DNA of 14,565 nt. Origin: Pseudomonadota bacterium (GTDB lineage: Bacteria > Pseudomonadota > Gammaproteobacteria > Steroidobacterales > Steroidobacteraceae). Positions 6,126-13,808 of this stretch are shown here, in pieces. The notes under the pieces are model-generated. The model was not told the origin of the DNA. It saw nothing but the letters and a program-made list of their open reading frames with translations, and did not search any database. Both the position numbers and the translations under genes were made by a program. Where the stretch lies: positions 1 through 14,565 of the forward strand of contig JAKBCE010000059.1 of assembly GCA_021808195.1 (NCBI GenBank), in the 5' to 3' direction. Every line of letters starts with the position of its first letter. Positions within the stretch are counted from its first letter, which is position 1.

Positions 6126-8186
6126 TCAGGCGCTCGCGCGGTAGCGAATCAGCGCATCCCCCAAGGCATGTTCGAGCGGTGACAGCCAGGGCTCGAAGTG
6201 CCGCCAGTGCTCGAGTCCAGCGCGACTGATGGGGCGGCGTACCTGCTCTGAACTCGCCGTGCGAATGCTCCGCTCGGTCTTGTGGAACTCCAGACAGGCC
6301 GGCTCGAACGGCAGGCCGCAGAACGCCAACATGCGCCGGACGCTGCCCTCGAGGTCCGTGATCACGTCTTCGTGGTGGACGGTGAGGATCTTTCCGGGCA
6401 GTACCGCATTCCAGTGCTCCATCAGCTCGAGGTAGGTGCGGTAATACCGGGCAATGTCCTCGACACTGTAGGTGAACTCCTGGCCGCTCGCGAACAGCTG
6501 TTTCAGATTGCCGAAGCAGCAGGCCATCGGTTCCCGACGCGCATCGATGATTTTGGCATTCGGCAGCATCAGGTGAATGAGACCGATGTGCCGGAAATTG
6601 TTCGGCATCTTGTCGATGAACAGGCGTCGGCCCGTATGCCGATAGACGCGCGTTTCGGCGAGGAATCGCTCGCCGAGCTGGCGCAGATCCTCGGCCCGGA
6701 GTTTCGTCAATACGCTGGGATAGCGAGGGTCCTCGGGGTCGGCGGACGCCCCGCGCAGTTCCACGGTATAGCGGTGGATCTCGGCCAGTTCCTGCGTGCC
6801 TTCGACCCGGGAGTGCGACGCGAGGATCTGTTCGAGCAGCGTCGAGCCGGCCCGGGGCAGGCCCACGATGAAGATGGGGTCGGGCTCCGGAGTGCCCCAG
6901 CCTTGCCGCGCGGCGAAGAACTCCGCGGTGCACACCGCCTTCTGCAGGCGCGTATTGGCTTCGACGAACTCGGGCCGGTAGCGGCTCTCGGCCCGCTTCA
7001 ACGCATTGCCGCGCGCATAGAACTGCCATGACGTCTCATAGTCACCGCGGTCCTCCAGCGCCTTGCCGAGCGCGAAGCACAGGTGATAGAGGTCCACCGT
7101 GTGGGTCCCGGGGGCCTGTTCCGCGGCGCGCATCTGTGCGAGCTCTGCGTCACTGAAGCGGTAGGTCTTCAGGTTTGCAAGACTCCACCATGCATCGCCG
7201 AAATCCGCTCGCGCCGCCGCGGCGGCCCGGTAGGCTTCGATCGCCTCGGATTGACGCCCGAGGGTCTTCAGTGAGTGCGCCAGCCACAGGTTCACGTCGG
7301 CGAGCGCGGCCGGATCGGTCAGTTCGCCGAGCAATGCCCGATAGATCGAAATCGCTTCTTCGTGCGCGCCGAGTCCGACCAGTGCGGTGGCTTTGAGCGC
7401 GCGATAATCCGGGTGGTGCGGGTCGCTCTGCAGGAGCGTCTGTGCCTGCTCATGTGCCTCCCGATAGCGGTGGCGGCGTGCGAGCACGGTGCCGTAGTCG
7501 GCGCGGGCGGCGCGGTAGCCGGGCTCCCGGCGCAGGACGGCTTCGAGCAACATATCGGCGTCATCCAGGACGTCCCGGGCGAGCGCGATCCGGGCCAAGA
7601 GGCGCATGGCCTCGACGTGCTCTCCATGCTGCTGCAGGTAGGCCCGCGTGACCGCCTCCGCAGCGGACAGATCGCCGTTGGCAAAGAGATCCGTCGCCTG
7701 AACCACGGCGGCCGGCAACTCGCGCAGAATCGCGACGTGCTCCGCGGCGGTAGCGGCGTTGCCCGATTCGCCCAGCATTCCATAGAGACGCTGCAGCATG
7801 CTCCAGCTCGCCGGCAGGGCCGGGTTGAGATTCACGGCCCGCAGGAACGAGTCGACGGCTCGGGGCGCATCCTGGCGCAGCACGTAGCAGCGGCCGCGCT
7901 CCTGGTACAGATGGCTGAACCGCGGGTGCAGTCTCTCCAGCTGCTCGAGCACCTGGAGAGACTCATCGATGCGGCCCAGATCGCGAAGGCTGCAGGCCCG
8001 CAGCAGCAGTACGTCCCGGTTGTGCGGTACGGCTGCCAGAAGGGTCTCGGCGGCCGTGGCCGCCGCCGCGAAATCGCGGCGGCGCACCAGCGCGTGGATC
8101 CGGCGCACTTCCTGCTCGACGGCTGACGGACCGGAGGCGTCCGTTTCGGGTGCAGGCGTGGGCTTGGGGACGTTCATCAGGCTCAT
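6126..8186 (-). CDS. TPR-repeat sulfotransferase
   Basis: A 686-residue protein: tetratricopeptide-like helical repeats over about residues 20-400, then a sulfotransferase domain over about 430-686. The 5'-phosphosulfate loop is PIFIVGLPRAGSTLLEQIL (437-455). The 3'-phosphate motif is AKIIDARREPMACCFGNLK (544-562), with DKMPNNFRHIGL (525-536) between them, as in protein-tyrosine-sulfotransferase-like enzymes. TPR motifs include FSHLYQERGRCYVLRQDAPRA and EEAISIYRALLG. TPRs usually bind peptides, so a protein acceptor is plausible but not shown. The start is ATG at 8186 (MSLMNVPKP): the frame is open for 63 more codons, but those overlap the receptor gene and look like antisense-type filler. 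ATG at 8177 is an alternative. A 13-bp hairpin ends three bases upstream and no clear Shine-Dalgarno is exposed. The TonB receptor gene is 53 bp upstream, probably the same transcript. Confidence 0.9.
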   Translation of the reverse strand: MSLMNVPKPTPAPETDASGPSAVEQEVRRIHALVRRRDFAAAATAAETLLAAVPHNRDVLLLRACSLRDLGRIDESLQVLEQLERLHPRFSHLYQERGRCYVLRQDAPRAVDSFLRAVNLNPALPASWSMLQRLYGMLGESGNAATAAEHVAILRELPAAVVQATDLFANGDLSAAEAVTRAYLQQHGEHVEAMRLLARIALARDVLDDADMLLEAVLRREPGYRAARADYGTVLARRHRYREAHEQAQTLLQSDPHHPDYRALKATALVGLGAHEEAISIYRALLGELTDPAALADVNLWLAHSLKTLGRQSEAIEAYRAAAAARADFGDAWWSLANLKTYRFSDAELAQMRAAEQAPGTHTVDLYHLCFALGKALEDRGDYETSWQFYARGNALKRAESRYRPEFVEANTRLQKAVCTAEFFAARQGWGTPEPDPIFIVGLPRAGSTLLEQILASHSRVEGTQELAEIHRYTVELRGASADPEDPRYPSVLTKLRAEDLRQLGERFLAETRVYRHTGRRLFIDKMPNNFRHIGLIHLMLPNAKIIDARREPMACCFGNLKQLFASGQEFTYSVEDIARYYRTYLELMEHWNAVLPGKILTVHHEDVITDLEGSVRRMLAFCGLPFEPACLEFHKTERSIRTASSEQVRRPISRAGLEHWRHFEPWLSPLEHALGDALIRYRASA

Positions 8187-8189
8187 CGG

Positions 8190-8228
8190 ACACTCGCGGG
8201 GCGGGCTTACGGCCGGCCCCGCGAGTGT
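8190..8228 (-). promoter_or_regulatory. Strong hairpin between receptor and TPR-sulfotransferase genes
   Basis: ACACTCGCGGGGC (8190-8202) and GCCCCGCGAGTGT (8216-8228) are 13-bp perfect inverted arms around a 13-base loop. In the minus-strand message this GC-rich stem starts 11 bases after the receptor stop codon and ends three bases before the sulfotransferase ATG. With no U tract it is not a classical terminator. It would bury any ribosome site in the stem, and so could lower or gate translation of the downstream gene or protect the receptor message from 3' decay. Confidence 0.7.
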
Positions 8229-8239
8229 AGCGTGGTGCC

Positions 8240-10969
8240 TCAGAACCGGTAGCTGACGTTCACGCCCAGGACCCGGGGCCGCAGCGGGACCTCGGACTTG
8301 ATGAACTGGGCGGTGGACGTGAACTGGCTGGCATCGCTGTTGCCGAGGTTCTGGCCGAACAGCGTCGCGGTCCACGCATCCTTGGAGACCCCGATGGAGG
8401 CATCGTACGTCGTGTACGCCGGCTGTTCATAGCGGCAGAGCGTCGTACCGGGGAACGAAGAGCCGCCGCACTGCGGATTGGTCAGACCGTCCGGATAGGA
8501 GGCCGGCTCGTTGTACATGCTGCCGACGTGTGCGACCCCGGCCTGCACGAACGACTCGTAGTCGCCTACCATCCAGGTGTAGCGCACATGCAGGTTGAAC
8601 TCCAGCTTCGGAGAGAACGACGGTGTCGTGCCGGCAGGACCGAGCGGATTGGTCGCCGGCTGTCCCTTGATCTCGGTGATGCACTGTCCGTAGTTCGGAT
8701 TCGCCCCGCCGGTCTTCAGCAGCGTCGGCTCATTGTCCACCAGACACGGCGAATTGGTCTGAGTGGCGTTGTTGTACGAGAGCGCGCCCTGGATGGTCAG
8801 TCCGGTGGTCACGAGCGCGTTCAACTGAAGCTCCCCGCCGTCCACCTTGTAGTTCGGGCCATTGAACGCGAACGAAGTGTTACCCCAGCCGCCGGCCGGA
8901 TTGAAGAAGAGGAACTGGGCGTTGTTCCACAGCATGTGATAGGCGGAGAGATTCAGCTGCACGCGGTGATCGAGCAGCTGCGTCTTCAGGCCGATCTCGT
9001 AATTATCGAGCGAGTCCGGCGCATACGTGGTCTGGACCTGATATTGCGGATTGCCGTTGGCGTCCGGCGCGACGTTCTTCTGCACTCGATTGAACGCGCC
9101 CGGCCGGAAGCCCTGCGAGTACGTGAAATACGCCATCACGTCCGGAGAGATATGCCACGTGACGTTGAAGCGGCTCTTGAAACCGTGGTAGCTGGAATGG
9201 TAGTTCATCGGGAACATGCCGCCGCTGCACTGCCCGTTCGGCACGTCGACACAGGAGCTGCTGGTCCCGTACTGGGAGCCGATCTGGTATTCGGTGTAGT
9301 GGTAGAAGCGGGTCCCGGCGGTCAGGGTGAGGATCTTGGGGAGGACGTCGTAGGAGACCGATGTAAACGCGGCGGTTTGCTTGTACCCGCGCTGGTCGTC
9401 CTCACCGAACGCCGTGGTGTCCGAGCGCACGGAGGGATCCCATGCTGGGGATCCGGGGGCCGGCCGGACGTCCGCGACGCACGGTGCGCCGCCGGCGAGC
9501 GCGGCCGAGAGGTTCTGGGCGGTACAAGACGGAATCGTCTTGTAATCGAAGTTCATGTTGTCCTGAATATTGAAATTCTCGTAGTAGAGGCCCACGAGGC
9601 CATGCACGCGCCAGCGGCTCGGGGTGCTGATGCGAAGTTCGTGGCTCTGATGCGTGTTGCGCACCCGATCGTTCCAGTAGCCGATCGGGGAGTAGCAGGT
9701 GGGCGTCGTGCCGGAGCCGAAGCCGGTGCCGCCCGAGCACTGGTAGTATCCGCCGCCTGCGCTGCGTGCGTAGTTTGAGTAGTCTTCCTGCTGATGGATG
9801 TTGCGCACCGTGTATCCGCCGGTGTACACGACCTTGAAGAGGTGATCGATGTCACCCTTGAGGGTCCAGGCGGTGTTCTCCAGACGGTCTTTGTCGTACG
9901 CGGGGGTGAACAGGGTGGCCTCCCACGGGCCGAGTGACTGTCCCTCCGACCCGGTGGGGTACTGGACATCCTGACCTTGGGCGTTCATGTCCTGGTACAT
10001 CTGTTCGATCAGGAAGTTCCAGTCGTCGTTGATCTTGTACAGCGCCGAGGCGCGAAAGCCGGTGTAGTCGACCGGATTCGTGGCGCGGCCCGCCAGTGCG
10101 AAATTGTTCGCGACCGGACTGCCGGGAACGGCGCAGTAGCCGGTCTTGGTGGGCAGTCCGTTCGGGCACAGTCCGTTGCTGCCCGGGGTGATGTTGAAGT
10201 AATGGTTGCCGGCATCGTTATTGCTGCGCGTGAAGGTGCTGGCGACGTTCGTGATGTATCCCCCCTGATGATCGTCGTAGATGACGAAGCGGGCGGCGAG
10301 GCGATCGGTGATCAGCGGCAGATTCAGGACCAGGTCGGCGGCGGCATTGGGATCGCCGTGAGCCGTGACGCCGTAAGTCGCGCTGGCATCGCCGGAGGTC
10401 CGGTTCAGCACGGGCTTGTTGGTGATGTAGCGTACTGCGCCGGCTTCGGCGCCACCGCCGAACAGCGTGCCTTGCGGTCCTTCCAGCACTTCGATGCGTT
10501 TCATGTCGACGAAGTAGATGTCGGCGTTGCGGCCGGGGAAGGTCATCGCCTGGTTATCCAGGTACAGCGCGACGTTGGGGAACGGTGCAATGGTGGCGCT
10601 CGACTGGTTGCCGGCATTGCCGGCCGAGAGGCCGCGCATGTAGATCTGGCCCTGGCCGGGTCCGTTTGAGGCGAGCTGGACGTTCGGCAGGTACTGCACC
10701 ACCTGATCGATGGTCTGTACGTTCAGCTGCTTGAGCTGCTGACCGGTGATCGCCTGGATGGTGATCGGCACGCTCTGCAGGGACTGACGCCGCCGCTGGG
10801 CGGTGACGGTGACCTCCTGGAGCACGTCCGGGCTGAGGTTCGCGGCATCGCCGGCGCCGGCCCCGGCCGGAGCGGGCTGCGGGGCTTCCGCGCCATGGGC
10901 CATGCCACAGAGTGCGTGCGAGCCGAGCGCGATCATCACGGCGAGCGTGACTTTGTGATTTATTTTCAA
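8240..10969 (-). CDS. TonB-dependent outer-membrane receptor
   Basis: A 909-residue outer-membrane transporter. A signal peptide spans residues 1 to about 26 (basic KINHK, hydrophobic core, AHG|AEA cleavage). A TonB-box-like segment, LQEVTVTAQRR, lies near 50-60. The plug domain follows (VPITIQAITGQQL, then QIYMRGLSAG, then IEVLEGPQGTLFG...AVRYITNKP, to about residue 190). The rest is a 22-strand beta-barrel type with aromatic-rich strands, finishing in SYRF with the usual terminal phenylalanine. The start is TTG at 10969, with GGGGAAG six bases upstream, placing the signal peptide correctly. Paired cysteines in predicted loops (LCPNG...GYC, CSGG...TC, CVDVPNGQC) suggest disulphides. Ligand unknown: the plug resembles the large proteobacterial group that takes up siderophores, B12-like or plant/sugar compounds. 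It is followed by the TPR-sulfotransferase gene. A palindrome and hairpin lie upstream. Confidence 0.95.
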   Translation of the reverse strand: MKINHKVTLAVMIALGSHALCGMAHGAEAPQPAPAGAGAGDAANLSPDVLQEVTVTAQRRRQSLQSVPITIQAITGQQLKQLNVQTIDQVVQYLPNVQLASNGPGQGQIYMRGLSAGNAGNQSSATIAPFPNVALYLDNQAMTFPGRNADIYFVDMKRIEVLEGPQGTLFGGGAEAGAVRYITNKPVLNRTSGDASATYGVTAHGDPNAAADLVLNLPLITDRLAARFVIYDDHQGGYITNVASTFTRSNNDAGNHYFNITPGSNGLCPNGLPTKTGYCAVPGSPVANNFALAGRATNPVDYTGFRASALYKINDDWNFLIEQMYQDMNAQGQDVQYPTGSEGQSLGPWEATLFTPAYDKDRLENTAWTLKGDIDHLFKVVYTGGYTVRNIHQQEDYSNYARSAGGGYYQCSGGTGFGSGTTPTCYSPIGYWNDRVRNTHQSHELRISTPSRWRVHGLVGLYYENFNIQDNMNFDYKTIPSCTAQNLSAALAGGAPCVADVRPAPGSPAWDPSVRSDTTAFGEDDQRGYKQTAAFTSVSYDVLPKILTLTAGTRFYHYTEYQIGSQYGTSSSCVDVPNGQCSGGMFPMNYHSSYHGFKSRFNVTWHISPDVMAYFTYSQGFRPGAFNRVQKNVAPDANGNPQYQVQTTYAPDSLDNYEIGLKTQLLDHRVQLNLSAYHMLWNNAQFLFFNPAGGWGNTSFAFNGPNYKVDGGELQLNALVTTGLTIQGALSYNNATQTNSPCLVDNEPTLLKTGGANPNYGQCITEIKGQPATNPLGPAGTTPSFSPKLEFNLHVRYTWMVGDYESFVQAGVAHVGSMYNEPASYPDGLTNPQCGGSSFPGTTLCRYEQPAYTTYDASIGVSKDAWTATLFGQNLGNSDASQFTSTAQFIKSEVPLRPRVLGVNVSYRF

Positions 10970-11082
10970 GGCGATCTTCCCCGAGAGTCTGGTCTGAAGA
11001 ACGAGAGGGCGAGTCGGTGCGACTCGATGGCCGCGACTATAGGCAGCGCCATGTGACGCTCCGGTGAAGGATCGGTGTCAGT

Positions 11083-11112
11083 TTCGTGCAGATGTCACCT
11101 TGGTTGCACGAA
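11083..11112. promoter_or_regulatory. Candidate operator upstream of the TonB receptor
   Basis: TTCGTGCA (11083-11090) and TGCACGAA (11105-11112) are perfect inverted 8-bp arms, 22 bp between centres, about two helical turns. The site lies about 45 bp upstream of the possible -10 of the receptor gene, suited to an activator or repressor. No regulator gene adjoins it, so the binder is unknown. Confidence 0.35.
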
Positions 11113-11315
11113 CACGGCGAAGGTGGGGTGGCGGCAGGTGGCCGACACGCGGCTGCGGATCCTGTTCAGGTCAGCTCGGCCGGCGGAGGCGGCCGGGATG
11201 TGACATCCGACTGGCGGGGGGATCGCGGTGCGGAGGGAAGTCGGAGGGGGCGACAGTTGCCGGGCAGCGTCACGCCGATCGCAGGAGCAGTTCGAATCAG
11301 TGCCGCGGCGCCCGA

Positions 11316-11338
11316 GCTCCGAAGACGCCCTTCGGGGC
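11316..11338 (-). terminator. Hairpin downstream of the acyl carrier protein gene
   Basis: The arms are GCTCCGAAG (11316-11324) and CTTCGGGGC (11330-11338), with a 5-base loop. On the minus-strand message one position is a C-A mismatch, leaving eight pairs. It starts about 15 bases after the carrier-protein stop and could end the dehydrogenase operon, but has no U tract. Confidence 0.35.
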
Positions 11339-11352
11339 GCAGCGCAGGTCGG

Positions 11353-11613
11353 TCAGGCGCGCTGTGCGCCAGTGAGCCGCCGTTGCACGAATTGCTCCGC
11401 CGAGGCGAGATTCGCAAGTGCCGCGGCGTCGGTCTCGGTGATCTCGATGCCGAACGCCTCGCTCACCGCGACGGCGAAGTGCAACGCATCCATCGAGTCG
11501 AAATCGAACTGATCGCGCAGGTTGCGCGCCGGATCGACGCTCGCCGGATCGATGTCCGGTGCGACGCCGGTGAGCAGCGCGAGCAGTCTGGTATGAATCT
11601 CGTTTCGGTCCAT
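11353..11613 (-). CDS. Stand-alone acyl carrier protein in a 2-oxoacid dehydrogenase operon
   Basis: An 86-residue acidic carrier protein. FDFDSMDAL (36-44) is the phosphopantetheine attachment motif, with Ser40 as the modified residue; DSM replaces the DSL of housekeeping AcpP. The four-helix pattern fits: helix I 3-16, the motif starting helix II at about 40-54, and helices III/IV near 63-82. GAGGAG lies nine bases before the ATG, so it is translated on its own. It starts 18 bp after the E2 stop and is plainly the last gene of the operon. No fatty-acid or polyketide synthesis gene is nearby, so it is not the main AcpP. The likely reading is that it accepts the acyl group made by the complex, or carries the substrate; this is inference. 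A partner phosphopantetheinyl transferase must be encoded elsewhere. Confidence 0.88.
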   Translation of the reverse strand: MDRNEIHTRLLALLTGVAPDIDPASVDPARNLRDQFDFDSMDALHFAVAVSEAFGIEITETDAAALANLASAEQFVQRRLTGAQRA

Positions 11614-11631
11614 GGCCGTGGGCTCCTCGGA

Positions 11632-12795
11632 TCAGAGGGACTGCGGATGGGCGAGCAGGTCGGCGACCGCGCGCAGGAAGCGGGCGCCGGAGCGACCGTC
11701 AGTGACTCTGTGATCGGCGGCGAGGGTCAGTGTCAGCACTGCCCGCACGGTGAGCTGCCCGTTCTCGACCCAGGGATGATCGCGGACCTCCCCGGCACCG
11801 ACGATGGCAACCTGCGGCGGGTTGATGATGGGGTAGAGGATATCGACCCCCTCGGTGCCCAGGCTCGTCAGGGTGAGGGTGGCGGCGGAGAACTCCCCGG
11901 AGCGCAGGTGCCCGGCGCGCACCCGCGCGACCAGTGCACTGAACTCACGCATCAGGGTGGGCAGATCCTTCTGGTGCGCATCGAGGAGCGCCGGTGCGAC
12001 GAGCCCGCCGCCCCGTATGGCGATCGCGGTTCCGAGGTGCACGGCGGCGGACGGATGGAATTGACCGTCCTGGAACGTGCCGTTGAAGCCCTCGAGGCGA
12101 GCCGCTGCGAGCGCCACGGCCTTCACGATCAGCACCCCCTCGAGGAGCTGGTCTTTCACGGTGCGCTCCGCGTTGTACCGACTCACCCATTCGCGTGCCG
12201 GCGTGAAGTCGACGCGGTGCCCAAGATAGTAGTGCGGGATCTCCCGTTTCGAGCGCGCCATGGTTGCCCCGATGGTGGCGCGCATCGCGGTCCGCGCGTC
12301 GCCAGCTGGGGCGCGCGCCGCGAGCTTCTCGACCTCGGCGATGTGGACGATGCCCCCGGCGGCGGCGTGCTCGAGCGACTCGAGCGGTACACCGAGTTCA
12401 TGGGCACGCCGCCGGGCCGCCGGAGACATCCGGGTGCGGCTCGAGCGCCCCTCGCCGGGCGCCGGCGCAACGGGCGCCGAGGCGGCGGGCGCCGGCGGAA
12501 GGGCTCCGGGAGCGATGCCCGGTGCGCCCGGCGGAGCTGGCGCGGCATGGGCACCCGGGTCGACGTCCAGGCGGGCTAGGGGACGTCCGACCGGCACATG
12601 CGTGCCCGGCGGCACGAGGTGCTCCAGCATCTGACCGTCGTCGTAGGATTCGATGTCGATCAGTCCCTTGGTGGTCTCGACGGTCGCGAGCGGCTCGCCG
12701 CGGCGAACCCGATCGCCGGGCTGCTTCAGCCATTGCGTGAGGGTCGCGCCTTCCATGTCCGCGCCGAGGGAGGGCAGCACGAATTCGGTGTCCAT
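11632..12795 (-). CDS. Dihydrolipoyl acyltransferase (E2) of a pyruvate/acetoin-type 2-oxoacid dehydrogenase
   Basis: This 387-residue core subunit takes the acyl group from E1 on a lipoyl arm and passes it to an acceptor, normally CoA. Lipoyl domain: residues 1-78, with lysine 43 in ETTKGLIDIES (the common form is ETDKA). Then a flexible Ala/Pro/Gly linker (79-118). Peripheral-subunit-binding domain: 121-158 (MSPAARRRAHELGVPLESL). Catalytic domain: 168-387, with IGATMARSKREIPHYYL, INPPQVAIVGAG and the active-site DHRVTDG (His362, Asp366). The position normally arginine in the GGRI motif of the binding domain is isoleucine here (GGIVHI, 147-152), which may weaken E3 binding. The start at 12795 overlaps the E1-beta stop as TGATG; an open frame upstream belongs to E1-beta. 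No E3 gene is in the window. Acetyl or a related short acyl group is likely. Confidence 0.93.
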   Translation of the reverse strand: MDTEFVLPSLGADMEGATLTQWLKQPGDRVRRGEPLATVETTKGLIDIESYDDGQMLEHLVPPGTHVPVGRPLARLDVDPGAHAAPAPPGAPGIAPGALPPAPAASAPVAPAPGEGRSSRTRMSPAARRRAHELGVPLESLEHAAAGGIVHIAEVEKLAARAPAGDARTAMRATIGATMARSKREIPHYYLGHRVDFTPAREWVSRYNAERTVKDQLLEGVLIVKAVALAAARLEGFNGTFQDGQFHPSAAVHLGTAIAIRGGGLVAPALLDAHQKDLPTLMREFSALVARVRAGHLRSGEFSAATLTLTSLGTEGVDILYPIINPPQVAIVGAGEVRDHPWVENGQLTVRAVLTLTLAADHRVTDGRSGARFLRAVADLLAHPQSL

Positions 12796-13808
12796 CAGCC
12801 GCTCCCGCCGCGCGCAAGCAGGGCGCGAACTGCGGTCACGATGCGCGCGGCGCTCGGTAGCGCGGCCTCTTCGAGATGCTTCGCATAGGGGACCGGCACT
12901 TCTGCGGTACACACCCGTGCCGGTGGCGCATCGAGGTCATAGAAGGCCTGTTCGCTGATGCGGCTGATGATTTCGGCCGACAGGCTGCCGCTGCGCCATC
13001 CCTCGTCGACCACCACCGCGCGGCGGGTGCGACGCACGCTCGCAATGAAGGTCGCTTCATCGAGCGGGCGCAGCGTGCGCAGATCGATCACCTCGGCCTC
13101 GATGCCGTCCCCGGCCAGGGTCTCAGCGGCCTCGAGACACTTGTACAGGCTCCACCCGTAGGTGATGAGCGTGACGTCCCGTCCCGGCCGGCGGACCGCC
13201 GCATGATCCAGATCGACCTGGCGGACGCCCGGCGCGAGAGCGCCTTCGAGGTTGTACAGATACAGGTGCTCGAACAGCAGGACGGGGTCCGGACAGGCGA
13301 GTGCCGCCTCGAGCATGAAGCGCGCGTCCTCGAGTGTCGCAGGCACCGCGATCCTCAGTCCCGGGATGTGTGCATACCACCCCTCCAGACTGTGCGAGTG
13401 CTGCGCGGCGAGCTGTCGGCCGGCGCCCGTCGCCAGACGGATGACGAGCGGAACATTCAGCTGGCCGCCGGACATGTGCGAGAGGGTCGCGGCGTTGTTC
13501 ACGATCTGATCGAGGGCGAGCAGGCTGAAGTTCACTGTCATGATTTCCACGATGGGGCGCATCCCGCCGAGTGCGGCACCGATGCCGGCACCGACGAACG
13601 CGGACTCCGAGAGTGGCGTGTCGCGAATGCGCTCGGGCCCGAACTCCTCGAGCAGTCCCTTGCTGACCGCGTAACTCCCGCCGTAGCGGCCGACGTCCTC
13701 GCCCATGAGAAAGACGCGGGGATCGGCTTTCAGAGCGCAGCGCAGCGCCTCGCGGACCGCGTCGCGATAGGCGATCGTGCGCTCGGGTTCAGGCGGTACG
13801 TTCGGCAT
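12795..13808 (-). CDS. 2-Oxoacid dehydrogenase E1 component, beta subunit
   Basis: This 337-residue subunit forms, with E1-alpha, the thiamine-diphosphate-dependent decarboxylase of the complex. Marks: [20 protein letters not shown] (32-51); [10 protein letters not shown] (62-71) with catalytic Glu68; [13 protein letters not shown] (112-124); [18 protein letters not shown] (134-151); and the C-terminal transketolase domain with [15 protein letters not shown] and [11 protein letters not shown]. The sequence is closest in character to PdhB/AcoB of the alpha2-beta2 type, not the branched-chain type, as judged by eye. The start at 13808 lies 20 bases inside the E1-alpha gene; a longer open frame to 13922 would overlap E1-alpha further and shows no family similarity. 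Its stop overlaps the E2 start, so the three subunits should be translationally coupled. Substrate probably pyruvate or acetoin; not provable from sequence alone. Confidence 0.94.
   Translation of the reverse strand: MPNVPPEPERTIAYRDAVREALRCALKADPRVFLMGEDVGRYGGSYAVSKGLLEEFGPERIRDTPLSESAFVGAGIGAALGGMRPIVEIMTVNFSLLALDQIVNNAATLSHMSGGQLNVPLVIRLATGAGRQLAAQHSHSLEGWYAHIPGLRIAVPATLEDARFMLEAALACPDPVLLFEHLYLYNLEGALAPGVRQVDLDHAAVRRPGRDVTLITYGWSLYKCLEAAETLAGDGIEAEVIDLRTLRPLDEATFIASVRRTRRAVVVDEGWRSGSLSAEIISRISEQAFYDLDAPPARVCTAEVPVPYAKHLEEAALPSAARIVTAVRALLARGGSG

Larger units (their letters stand above)
10970..11352. other. Intergenic region upstream of the TonB receptor
   Basis: These 383 bases lie between the carrier-protein stop and the receptor start. 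They hold a possible -10 (TATAGT, complement of 11036-11041) with no clear -35; a leader hairpin CGAGTC-GGTGC-GACTCG (11010-11026); an 8-bp split palindrome (11083-11112); and a hairpin close to the carrier-protein stop (11316-11338). Open frames here lack domains and are GC-rich by-products. Confidence 0.5.

Noticed and set aside
5872..7029. 385-residue open minus-strand frame across the gap between the two sulfotransferases
   Set aside because: It overlaps the TPR-sulfotransferase in another frame and the small sulfotransferase antisense; the translation is Arg/Pro-rich with no motif.
8528..9778. 416-residue plus-strand open frame opposite the TonB receptor
   Set aside because: The translation is Val/Arg/Gly-rich antisense of a definite receptor; no domain, no ribosome site considered credible.
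11086..12579. 497-residue plus-strand open frame opposite the carrier protein and E2 genes
   Set aside because: It is a shadow of two well-recognised genes on the other strand and has no domain of its own.
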